Of a stretch of 31,905 nt of DNA, positions 16,539 through 23,170 are shown one piece after another (the first letter of the stretch is position 1; each line of letters begins with the position of its first letter). This DNA comes from Desulfobacter curvatus DSM 3379. Lineage in GTDB: Bacteria; Desulfobacterota; Desulfobacteria; Desulfobacterales; Desulfobacteraceae. The notes beneath the pieces were generated by a model. That model was not told the DNA's origin, searched no databases, and was given only the letters and a program-made list of their open reading frames with translations. A program made the translations under genes and the position numbers. Location: contig NZ_KB893094.1 of NCBI RefSeq assembly GCF_000373985.1, forward strand, positions 137-32,041, given 5' to 3'.

Positions 16539-17645
16539 ATGTATGATGTCATTATTACAGGTGCCGGGCCGGCAGGAACGGCTGCCGGATATCTTTTAGG
16601 GCGAGCCGGGTTTTCTGTTCTTTTGCTGGATAGAAAAACCTTTCCCAGGAAAAAAGCCTGCGCCGGCGGGATTACACCTAAGGCCATGGCCCTGTTTCCC
16701 TTTGATATTTCCTGTTTTGTCCGCCGTACCTGCCGGGAGGTGAAAATTACCCGTCCCGGCAACGCTTCTTTTATTGTCAAAGCCAAGGCCCCCTTGTGTT
16801 ACATTACCAAAAGAACGGATTTGGACGCCTATTCCCTGGAAAAAGCGTTACAGGCTGGGTGCCGGTTTAGCAAAATAGACAGAATTATCCATCTTGAGCA
16901 GGATGATCATGGTATCAATCTGACCTTTTCCTGTGATGGCAAAACCGATTGTGTCAGGGCAGGCCACCTGATCGGAGCCGATGGTGCCAATTCAAAGATT
17001 CGAAGGCTTGTTGGCGGTCAATGGTCTTCTATTATTAAACTGCCTGCCCTGGAAGCGGATGTGCCTGTAAAAAATGCCGGGCGTTATCCCATGGAATTTG
17101 ATTTTTCCAGGGATATTCAGGGGTATTACTGGATATTCCCCCGCAAAACCCGGGTGAATATCGGCATTTTCAGTGCCCTCCCCAATGGAACCATGAACCG
17201 GACTTTATTGAAAAATTATGCCGGGGAACGGTTTAAAACAGATGCCTTGACGGATGTTAAGGGATATCCCATTGCCACAAGCTATGGCAGAGCGTATTTA
17301 GGAACAGGCCGTGTGCTTCTGGCAGGGGACGCTGCCGGTCTGGCCGAGCCTTTGTTGGGGGAGGGGATCTATTCTGCATTAAAATCCGGTATCCTTTCAG
17401 CCCGGGCCATTGAGCATGCCGATGGCCGGAAGGCCTCTGCCCGTTCAGCAGATGCGCTTGGCTGGTACAGGCAAGCTCTTGGAGGATTGCAATTGGATTT
17501 GCGGCTTTATCGGTACTGCGCTTCTATTTTATATAGATTCCAAAAATGGTCGCTTGCTGCAGGCTCCTGCAGTATTCTACAAAATTGTTTTTCCAGGGGG
17601 TATTCCAAAGGAAAGGCCCTGCACGAAATTTTAAGGCCCTTTTGA
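16539..17645 (+). CDS. Geranylgeranyl-reductase-family FAD-dependent oxidoreductase
   Basis: A 368-residue flavoprotein. The N-terminal dinucleotide-binding fold carries GAGPAGTAAG (8-17) and the acidic end of strand 2 (LLLDRKTFPRKKACAGGI). The C-terminal FAD motif is GDAAGLAEPLLGEGI, followed by YSALKSG. These features, with CAGGI near residue 42, match the geranylgeranyl reductase group (COG0644), which hydrogenates isoprenoid chains of menaquinone, lipids or pigments. In a non-photosynthetic anaerobe, saturation of a menaquinone or polyprenol chain is the likeliest role; this is inference. A cysteine-rich end (SLAAGSCSILQNCF) is noticeable. The start ATG at 16539 has only a weak ribosome-binding site. 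It stands alone, divergent from the TPR gene. Confidence 0.82.
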   Translation: MYDVIITGAGPAGTAAGYLLGRAGFSVLLLDRKTFPRKKACAGGITPKAMALFPFDISCFVRRTCREVKITRPGNASFIVKAKAPLCYITKRTDLDAYSLEKALQAGCRFSKIDRIIHLEQDDHGINLTFSCDGKTDCVRAGHLIGADGANSKIRRLVGGQWSSIIKLPALEADVPVKNAGRYPMEFDFSRDIQGYYWIFPRKTRVNIGIFSALPNGTMNRTLLKNYAGERFKTDALTDVKGYPIATSYGRAYLGTGRVLLAGDAAGLAEPLLGEGIYSALKSGILSARAIEHADGRKASARSADALGWYRQALGGLQLDLRLYRYCASILYRFQKWSLAAGSCSILQNCFSRGYSKGKALHEILRPF

Positions 17646-17744
17646 TCCCTTCTAAATATCGAACTCCGTTTTTTAATTGTTGTTTTTATGCATGAAAATA
17701 CAAAAAAGTATAAATTCTCACGCCCGAATTTTGTCAATACGCAT

Positions 17745-17789
17745 GAAATAACATTAATGTAATCTATTATATCCCAAAAATGTTATTTC
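17745..17789. promoter_or_regulatory. Inverted repeat upstream of the glnK sigma-54 promoter
   Basis: GAAATAACATT at 17745-17755 and its exact complement AATGTTATTTC at 17779-17789 are separated by 23 bp. The pair is centred about 120 bp upstream of the -24 element, the usual distance for an activator site of a sigma-54 promoter. It does not match the NtrC consensus (TGCACC-N5-GGTGCA). It could equally be a weak end signal for the preceding gene. Nothing else is recognised in the 315-bp gap 17646-17960 apart from this and the promoter. Confidence 0.45.
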
Positions 17790-17884
17790 CTTTGAGTGCG
17801 TTTCAGGATAATTAAAATAAAAATTTCGAAACAAATCTCTTTAATTTCAGATAGATATATTAAAGTTTTTAAAAAAACATTTTT

Positions 17885-17900
17885 TGGCATCCCTCTTGCT
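17885..17900 (+). promoter_or_regulatory. Sigma-54 promoter of glnK-amtB
   Basis: TGGCATCCCTCTTGCT fits the -24/-12 consensus TGGCAC-N5-TTGCW at all but one position, with the invariant GG (17886-17887) and GC (17898-17899) at exact spacing. Transcription would start near 17911, leaving a leader of about 50 nt before glnK. Sigma-54 control of glnK-amtB under nitrogen limitation is well known. Confidence 0.85.
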
Positions 17901-17960
17901 CTCTTTAGAAAGCCATAAAGCGTGAGTTGTTTTAAAGCACATTTAACAAAGGGAGTTAAA

Positions 17961-18299
17961 ATGAAAAACGTTGTGGCAGTAATTAAACCGTTTAAAGTGG
18001 ATGAGGTTAAAGATGCTTTAGCCAAAATCAGCATTAACGGTATGACGATTTCGGAAGTCAAAGGCTTTGGCCGTCAGAAAGGGCACAAAGAAGTGTACCG
18101 CGGCGCAGAATATCAGACAGATTTTGTACCCAAAGTTGAATTGAAAATTTGCGTTGCCGATGACCAGGCCCAGGCCGTGGTGGATACAATAGTAGAAACA
18201 GCGAAAACAGGAAAAATCGGTGACGGTAAAATATTTGTTCTTCCTGTGGAAAATGTTGTTCGTATTCGTACAGGTGAAACCGGAACAGAAGCTCTATAA
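17961..18299 (+). CDS. glnK: PII nitrogen regulatory protein GlnK
   Basis: A PII signal protein of 112 residues that senses 2-oxoglutarate and ATP/ADP and blocks the ammonium channel AmtB when nitrogen is plentiful. It shows the T-loop with Tyr51 (YRGAEYQTDFVPK), the uridylylation site in proteobacteria, and the TGKIGDGKIFV nucleotide-binding segment (82-92). The start is ATG 17961, preceded by GGGAG at 17951. An in-frame upstream ATG at 17922 would add 13 residues unlike any PII and lies close to the predicted transcription start. amtB follows 39 bp later, the standard pairing. Confidence 0.95.
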   Translation: MKNVVAVIKPFKVDEVKDALAKISINGMTISEVKGFGRQKGHKEVYRGAEYQTDFVPKVELKICVADDQAQAVVDTIVETAKTGKIGDGKIFVLPVENVVRIRTGETGTEAL

Positions 18300-18338
18300 A
18301 ATTTAAATTATTAATATTAACAAGGAGATTAAAACAAA

Positions 18339-19661
18339 ATGAAGTATGTACTGATGATTCTAACTTCGCTGGCTTGTACCATAACCGCAGCATGGGCCGG
18401 GACTGACGAAGCCCCGACAGTGCTTTCCAACGCCGAGGCCATTAAATTGGTCCAGACTCATGCCGACTACGTCTGGACCCTTGTTGCTGCAGCACTTGTT
18501 TTCTTTATGCAGGCCGGGTTCGCCATGGTGGAAGCCGGGTTTACCCGTGCCAAAAATGCTGTAAACATTATGATGAAAAACCTCATGGACTTTTCCATGG
18601 GCTCACTTTTTTACTGGGCCATTGGGTTTGGCTTGATGTTCGGTACCTCTAAAACGGGTTTTTTTGGTACAACCGGTTTTTTTCTGAGCGACTTTAAAGT
18701 GGGTGGAGATCCTTGGGTTCTGGCTTTCTGGATGTTCCAGGTTGTGTTTGCCGCAACTGCTGCCACTATTGTTTCCGGTGCCATGGCTGAACGTACTAAA
18801 TTTACAGGTTATCTTGTGTACAGTGCTGTTCTGTCCGCATTGATTTATCCTGTCTTTGGTTCCTGGGCCTGGGGATCGCTGTTTAACGGTTCCGGCTGGC
18901 TTGAAGGTCTTGGGTTCATCGATTTTGCAGGCTCCACAGTTGTTCACTCTGTGGGTGGATGGGCTGCATTGGCAGGTGCCATCGTTTTAGGTCCCCGTCT
19001 TGGAAAGTTCACCAAAGACGGTGGTATTAAACCGATTCTGGGTCACAATATCCCCTTGGCAGCCCTTGGCGTGTTTATCCTGTGGATCGGCTGGTTTGGT
19101 TTCAATCCGGGATCAACAACCGCTGCAAATACCGACATCGCAATGATTTTTGTAAATACAAACCTGGCTGCTGCAACAGGCTGTGTTCTGGCTATGATCG
19201 TTTCCTGGGTTAAATTTGGAAAACCTGAAGTGGGCATGAGTTTAAACGGAGCCCTGGCAGGCCTGGTGGGTATTACCGCCGGTTGTGCCAATGTTACCCC
19301 TGGTTCCGCGATTATGATCGGCGCCGTGGCTGGTATTCTGGTTGTCTTCTCCGTAATGTTTTTTGATAAAATCAGAGTTGATGATCCCGTTGGTGCAATT
19401 TCCGTACACGGGGTTTGCGGTGCATGGGGCACCCTTGCTGCAGGTATCTTTAATATCGGCGGTACAAGCGTTAAAATTTTGTCCGTACAGTGCATCGGTA
19501 TTGCTTCCTGCTTTGCATGGACATTTTGCACGGCTTTTATCCTGTTTAAAGTTATTGACTCGACTATGGGCTTACGGGTATCTCCGGAAGAAGAAATCGA
19601 AGGGCTGGACTCCACAGAACATGGCGGCAATGCATATCCTGACTTTACAGGCAACTATTAA
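18339..19661 (+). CDS. amtB: Ammonium transporter AmtB
   Basis: A 440-residue ammonium channel with a cleavable signal peptide (about 1-20, ending AAWA) and about 11 membrane segments. The pore twin histidines are H203 (STVVHSVGGW) and H357 (ISVHGVCGAWG), and the signature region near 173-190 (FGSWAWGSLF) is present. The C-terminal tail (about 410-440) is where GlnK docks. AAGGAG lies 12 bp before the ATG. Co-transcribed with glnK from the sigma-54 promoter at 17885; a strong terminator lies about 150 bp downstream. Confidence 0.95.
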   Translation: MKYVLMILTSLACTITAAWAGTDEAPTVLSNAEAIKLVQTHADYVWTLVAAALVFFMQAGFAMVEAGFTRAKNAVNIMMKNLMDFSMGSLFYWAIGFGLMFGTSKTGFFGTTGFFLSDFKVGGDPWVLAFWMFQVVFAATAATIVSGAMAERTKFTGYLVYSAVLSALIYPVFGSWAWGSLFNGSGWLEGLGFIDFAGSTVVHSVGGWAALAGAIVLGPRLGKFTKDGGIKPILGHNIPLAALGVFILWIGWFGFNPGSTTAANTDIAMIFVNTNLAAATGCVLAMIVSWVKFGKPEVGMSLNGALAGLVGITAGCANVTPGSAIMIGAVAGILVVFSVMFFDKIRVDDPVGAISVHGVCGAWGTLAAGIFNIGGTSVKILSVQCIGIASCFAWTFCTAFILFKVIDSTMGLRVSPEEEIEGLDSTEHGGNAYPDFTGNY

Positions 19662-19808
19662 TTGATTATGCCTCAGGCTGCTGTTGAGACAAGCTTTTGA
19701 CGGCGGTCTGGCATTCTCCTCCTATGCAGAATAATTTGTTAAGCAAAGTTACCACAATAACCTGCATATTTGCTTCGTGTCCTCCTTACACGCGAAAGGC
19801 CCAAAGCA

Positions 19809-19847
19809 CCTGCCGCCGCCTCCCCTCCAAGGCGGCAGGTTTTTTTA
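19809..19847 (+). terminator. Intrinsic terminator after amtB
   Basis: A perfect 9-bp G/C stem, CCTGCCGCC (19809-19817) with GGCGGCAGG (19831-19839), is followed directly by seven T residues. It closes the glnK-amtB unit. The 147 bp between amtB and this hairpin hold no recognisable gene. Confidence 0.9.
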
Positions 19848-19885
19848 TAGTCCCCCCATAAAGTGTCCGGCACTTTTCTATTCTC

Positions 19886-20192
19886 ATGAATATATTTACC
19901 AGACAGATTATCGACGTGATTAAAGCCATACCCAAAGGCCGGGTGACATCCTATGGCAGGGTGGCAGCCCTTGCCGGCAATCCCAGGGGGGGGGCGGCAG
20001 GTTTCAAGGATTCTTCATACCATGTCCCAAAAGCATGATCTGCCCTGGCATCGTGTGGTAAATGCATCCGGAAAGATCCGTTTACCCCGGGGCAGGGGGT
20101 ATGAACTGCAAAAAGCGCTGCTGGAATCCGAAGGGGTTTTCATGTCACGCCAAGGCTGTATTGATCTGGATACCTATTTATGGATACCCTAA
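19886..20192 (+). pseudogene. Alkyltransferase-like (ATL) DNA-repair protein, frameshifted at G9
   Basis: Two overlapping frames together spell one alkyltransferase-like protein of about 101 residues. Frame 1 runs from ATG 19886 (MNIFTRQIIDVIKAIPKGRV..SYGRVAALAGNP). A run of nine G at 19986-19994 shifts it to a stop soon after. Frame 2 continues with RQVSRILHTMSQKHDLPWHR to 20192. Eight G would restore a single frame reading NPRGGRQVSRIL. PWHR in place of the PCHR of O6-alkylguanine methyltransferase is the ATL signature: such proteins bind alkylated bases and recruit nucleotide excision repair instead of removing the alkyl group. The break may be a sequencing error, a mutation or slipped-strand switching. 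No ribosome-binding site precedes the ATG; a small hairpin (AAAGTG/CACTTT, about 19859-19876) sits there instead. Confidence 0.8.
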
Positions 20193-20213
20193 AGATTGTA
20201 TTCCTTGTATGGG

Positions 20214-20312
20214 ATGTGGCGTTTTTTTGACCGGCTAACCGGTATGATGGGTTGGATTGGGGTATCTGGTGTGCTGGCCGCCATTTATATGGGCATGATG
20301 CGTAAAGCCTAA
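20214..20312 (+). CDS. Possible 32-residue single-span membrane protein
   Basis: A short frame from ATG 20214 to TAA 20310-20312 encodes 32 residues. A basic/aromatic start (MWRFFDRLTG) is followed by a hydrophobic helix (GMMGWIGVSGVLAAIYMGMM) and a basic end RKA. Such composition is typical of small bacterial membrane proteins. It occupies most of the gap between the ATL frame and the convergent NifX-like gene. There is no good ribosome-binding site, so it may be a chance frame. I do not recognise a family. Confidence 0.35.
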   Translation: MWRFFDRLTGMMGWIGVSGVLAAIYMGMMRKA

Positions 20313-20351
20313 TTTTTTGCAAGAATCCACCCCAATTCCGTAATACGGAGA

Positions 20352-20711
20352 TCAGGCCAGAGGCGTTGCTGATGCCGATGTGCACCCGGGCATCATAAAG
20401 CTCGGTTTAATGATATGATGCGCAGCCAGGCACTCCAGTACATCCATGGCATTGCCGGTTATAAAAGAAAACATGCGGATTCTGTTTTCAATAAGCCGGG
20501 TCGCATAGGTTTCCGAAATTGCCCCGCAAACCAGGGCCGTGACTTTTTCCCGGTTTAATAGAGATACCAGGGCCGCGATATCATCCGGCTTGAAAGATTC
20601 ATATTTTTTACTATGAATGCTTTGGTTTTCAATATCTGCAATTAAAAGCGTTTGTGCTGCGTCAAACACAGGAGAGACCCGGTTTCCCCAAGTGGTAATC
20701 GCAATTTTCAT
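20352..20711 (-). CDS. NifX/NifB-type iron-molybdenum cluster-binding family protein
   Basis: A 119-residue protein of the dinitrogenase iron-molybdenum cofactor family (NifX, NafY, MTH1175-like). It begins MKIAITTWGNRVSPVFDAA, the hallmark strand and loop of the family, followed by VTALVCGAISETYATRLIENR. Family members bind Fe-S or Mo-Fe clusters or serve as small sensors. No other nif gene is present here, so cofactor assembly for nitrogenase cannot be claimed. A strong GGAGGAG ribosome-binding site lies just before the ATG, with a sigma-54 promoter 41 bp further up. It lies downstream of the sigma-54 activator gene on the same strand, but a terminator-like hairpin separates them, so it is probably a target of that activator. 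Confidence 0.82.
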   Translation of the reverse strand: MKIAITTWGNRVSPVFDAAQTLLIADIENQSIHSKKYESFKPDDIAALVSLLNREKVTALVCGAISETYATRLIENRIRMFSFITGNAMDVLECLAAHHIIKPSFMMPGCTSASATPLA

Positions 20712-20751
20712 GATCTCCTCCTCTCAAGAATTTTTTTGCAAGTATTAAAAA

Positions 20752-20767
20752 TGCAAAGGCTGTGCCT
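20752..20767 (-). promoter_or_regulatory. Sigma-54 promoter of the NifX-like gene
   Basis: On the minus strand AGGCACAGCCTTTGCA matches TGGCAC-N5-TTGCA at all but the first base, with invariant GG and GC at correct spacing. Transcription would start near 20741, about 30 nt before the start codon. The next gene upstream on this strand encodes a sigma-54 activator. Confidence 0.75.
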
Positions 20768-20856
20768 ATATAGGCTCCCGGGGAACAAGAGCAGCAAACC
20801 ACTGCCGGGCCGGTATATTTTTTAACCGGCAGATTCTATGGATGCCTCCATTGTTG

Positions 20857-20905
20857 CAAAAAAGAGACTTGTAACCGGTTTTCGGTTGCAAGGATAATCT
20901 CTTTT
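20857..20905 (-). terminator. Hairpin after the sigma-54 activator gene: terminator or activator site
   Basis: On the minus strand CTTGCAACCG, a 5-nt loop and CGGTTACAAG form a 10-bp stem with one G-T pair. An outer stem AAAAGAGA/TCTCTTTT extends it and its 3' arm forms the T-rich tail, as in an intrinsic terminator. The outer arm overlaps the activator's stop codon. The inner palindrome (20868-20892) is also centred about 114 bp upstream of the NifX-like sigma-54 promoter, where an activator would bind. A second small palindrome, GCCGGT/ACCGGC, lies at 20809-20830. Confidence 0.6.
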
Positions 20906-22247
20906 ATAATTGGATGCCCAGTTTTTTAATCCGCCTGAACAGGGTGCTTTTGTGTATCCCCAGATCCCGGGCTGCGGCATTCCGGTTATTATTGTTTCGT
21001 TTTAACGCATCCGTAATCATCTGGATTTGTGCTGCAACCACCGGATTTTTATTTTCACCGGCTTGCTGTCCTGATTTGTTTGCAAGGGACGGCGGCAAAT
21101 GCGCCATGGTAATGAACTCTTTGGCGCACAGGACAAAGGCATGTTCAATAATATTTTCAAGCTCCCTGATATTTCCGGGGAAATCATGGGCCATGAATGC
21201 GGCAAGCACCTCAGGGGAAAGCCCCTGGATCATTTTGTTCCGGCGCAGGTTCAACCGGGAGATAAACTGGTCCACCAGATAGGGAATATCCTCCATTCTA
21301 TGGCGCAGGGGCGGCAGGGATATTTTAATAACATTGATGCGGTAATAAAGATCCTGACGAAATTCTTTGTTTTCCACCATGGTTGTCAGATTTTTATTGG
21401 TGGCGGCAATAATCCTGACATTTGACTGCTCTTTAGTTATACCCCCAAGGGGCGTATATTCACGTTCCTGAAGTACCCGGAGCAGCCTGACCTGAAAGGC
21501 CGGGCTTGTGTCTGCGATTTCATCAAGAAATATCGTGCCGTTGTCTGCCAGGGCAAAATGGCCGGGCTTATCTTTTACCGCATGGGTAAACGCGCCTTTT
21601 TTGTATCCAAAGAGTTCTGATTCCAGCAAGGTGTCCGGCAGGGCCCCGCAGTTAATAGCCACAAAAGGCGCATCTTTTCTGTGGCTGGTGTTGTGAATGG
21701 CTTTTGCCATTAACTCTTTTCCCGTACCGGTTTCTCCTTCTATCAGGACGGATGAGTCGCTTTCAGCAATTTGGGGAAGGATATTGAAAATATTTTTCAT
21801 GGCACTGGAGTGGCTCACCATGTCGCCAACCCGCACCCCTCCGGTCAACTCCTTTCTCAGGGCTTCCACCACAGAGTGATCCCTGAAGGTTTCCACCCCG
21901 CCCAGAACCTCACCATCTTTATCAATAAGCAAAGAGGTTGATGCAGTGATTGGAATTTTTTTTTGCTGGTTGTTAATGATATATGCGGAACTTGATACAA
22001 ACGGTTTGCCCTGATCCATTGTTTTTTTCAGGGCACAGCCTTGTTCACACATGTTGGAGCGGAAAACATCCCAGCAGTGGCAACCAATGGCATCCTGCCG
22101 GCGGATGCCGGTTATCTCCTCTGCGGCCCTGTTAAAAGAGGTGATTTTCCAGTTGTAGTCAATGGTAAAGACCCCGTCTGAAATTGAATCCAGGATGATT
22201 TTTGTGGTGTCAATGTTTAACGGGGTATTTGTATCATTTTGGGACAT
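20904..22247 (-). CDS. PAS-AAA+-Fis sigma-54-dependent transcriptional activator
   Basis: A 447-residue enhancer-binding protein for RNA polymerase with sigma-54. An N-terminal PAS domain (about 15-125) contains a cysteine cluster (C56, C58, C67, C71) that could bind metal, an Fe-S cluster or sense redox. The AAA+ domain (about 143-370) has Walker A GETGTGKE (171-178) and Walker B GTIFLDEI (237-244). The C-terminal Fis-type helix-turn-helix spans about 421-445. The sigma-54 contact loop reads GAFTHA (218-223) instead of GAFTGA. There is no receiver domain, so input is through PAS rather than a kinase. AAGGA lies about 10 bp before the ATG. The neighbouring NifX-like gene with its own sigma-54 promoter is the probable target; glnK-amtB is another possible one. 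Confidence 0.9.
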   Translation of the reverse strand: MSQNDTNTPLNIDTTKIILDSISDGVFTIDYNWKITSFNRAAEEITGIRRQDAIGCHCWDVFRSNMCEQGCALKKTMDQGKPFVSSSAYIINNQQKKIPITASTSLLIDKDGEVLGGVETFRDHSVVEALRKELTGGVRVGDMVSHSSAMKNIFNILPQIAESDSSVLIEGETGTGKELMAKAIHNTSHRKDAPFVAINCGALPDTLLESELFGYKKGAFTHAVKDKPGHFALADNGTIFLDEIADTSPAFQVRLLRVLQEREYTPLGGITKEQSNVRIIAATNKNLTTMVENKEFRQDLYYRINVIKISLPPLRHRMEDIPYLVDQFISRLNLRRNKMIQGLSPEVLAAFMAHDFPGNIRELENIIEHAFVLCAKEFITMAHLPPSLANKSGQQAGENKNPVVAAQIQMITDALKRNNNNRNAAARDLGIHKSTLFRRIKKLGIQL

Positions 22248-22433
22248 GCGGGAGCATCCTTTTTTATTTGAGCCTAATATAAATCATATCAAGCGCTTTT
22301 TTGCAAACGTTGTATATAAATTTGTTCGGGCAAAATCGCATAAATGCCACTGAGTAATGATCCATGGCCCTGCCTTTATTAAATATAATTTTAAAGATGT
22401 TTGCAATTATGCAACCTTGTTATTTGTGAATTA

Positions 22434-22442
22434 TGCTATAAT
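22434..22442 (+). promoter_or_regulatory. Candidate extended -10 promoter upstream of flaG
   Basis: A perfect TATAAT at 22437-22442 is preceded by TG at the extended -10 position (TATGCTATAAT) and faces flaG about 200 bp away. No good -35 box is present. It lies in the 395-bp A/T-rich gap 22248-22642, in which I see no gene. Confidence 0.35.
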
Positions 22443-22533
22443 AGATTTCAAATCTGCAACTCTCCTTAATTAGGCAATGGCCCTGATAATTGTTTTTATT
22501 TTAGAAATAATATTGAAAATCTATCTTTTTAAC

Positions 22534-22561
22534 TAAAGTATATTCAAAATATGTCCGAACA
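22534..22561 (+). promoter_or_regulatory. Weak candidate sigma-28 flagellar promoter for flaG
   Basis: TAAAGTAT at 22534-22541 and TCCGAACA at 22554-22561 resemble the flagellar sigma consensus TAAAGTTT-N11-GCCGATAA, but the spacing is one base long and the second half matches only in part. Position, about 80 bp before flaG, and gene function fit. Confidence 0.3.
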
Positions 22562-22642
22562 ATAGTCTAAAGGTTTAATAGAAAAAGAAAAGAAATTCTG
22601 CCTTTCTAACCCCGGCAGCCTATAAAGACAGGAGACAAAAAA

Positions 22643-23026
22643 ATGAGCATGACCGCAACATCAATTCCAGCACAGGAAACCACCCAGGAAAGAGCACACT
22701 TGATTTCTGTAGATAAGCTTCAAAGCGCACAGAAAAATATTGAAAATACCGAGACCAAGGAAAAGAAAGACTCTTTGAATCAGACCAGCGGGCAGAAAAT
22801 GAGCACCGAAGAGGTCAAAGAGGTGGTAGAATCTTTTCAGGAGATGTCCGAGACCATTCAAACCAAATTAAGCTTTTCGGTTGATGAAGAGAACAATGAA
22901 ATTGTTGTTAAAATTTTCGATAAGGAATCCGAAGAGTTGATTCGCCAGTTTCCATCCGACGAGATGCTCTCTTTACAGGATAAAATGAGTGACCTTGCCG
23001 GATTTTTGTTCGATCAGAAGGTTTGA
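22643..23026 (+). CDS. flaG: FlaG family flagellar protein
   Basis: A 127-residue protein whose C-terminal half (about 76-127) matches the FlaG domain: LSFSVDEENNEIVVKIFD, then SEELIRQFPSDEMLSLQDKM. The N-terminal half is polar and low-complexity, as usual. FlaG proteins influence flagellar filament length and are normally encoded beside flagellin and fliD; no other flagellar gene is in this window, so this copy is an orphan here. AGGAGA lies 8 bp before the ATG, and a strong terminator follows. It implies a motile organism. Confidence 0.85.
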   Translation: MSMTATSIPAQETTQERAHLISVDKLQSAQKNIENTETKEKKDSLNQTSGQKMSTEEVKEVVESFQEMSETIQTKLSFSVDEENNEIVVKIFDKESEELIRQFPSDEMLSLQDKMSDLAGFLFDQKV

Positions 23027-23100
23027 CGTACTTAAATAATTTTATATCCGATACATTATAACAGCAGCTGTGTTTTAGATCTTGCCTTTCCTGTCGTTTA

Positions 23101-23139
23101 ACCCGGTATTAAAGTTAACGCTTTATACCGGGTTTTTTT
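23101..23139 (+). terminator. Intrinsic terminator after flaG
   Basis: ACCCGGTATTAAAG (23101-23114) pairs with CTTTATACCGGGT (23121-23133) with a single bulged T, followed by a run of seven T. It terminates flaG. It lies downstream of the convergent ettA too, but on that strand no T-run follows the stem. Confidence 0.88.
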
Positions 23140-23170
23140 GTTTTTTCTAAAAGTTGATGCATAAATCGTT

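Noticed and set aside
17646..17884. NtrC binding sites upstream of glnK
   Set aside because: No TGCACC-N5-GGTGCA-like sequence was found; only the unrelated GAAATAACATT palindrome is present.
17922..17960. Upstream ATG extending GlnK by 13 residues
   Set aside because: It adds residues absent from all PII proteins, sits near the predicted transcription start, and lacks the GGGAG site found before 17961.
19953..20192. 79-codon frame starting at an internal ATG of the ATL gene as a separate gene
   Set aside because: The upstream frame supplies the missing conserved N-terminus, so this is the back half of one frameshifted gene.
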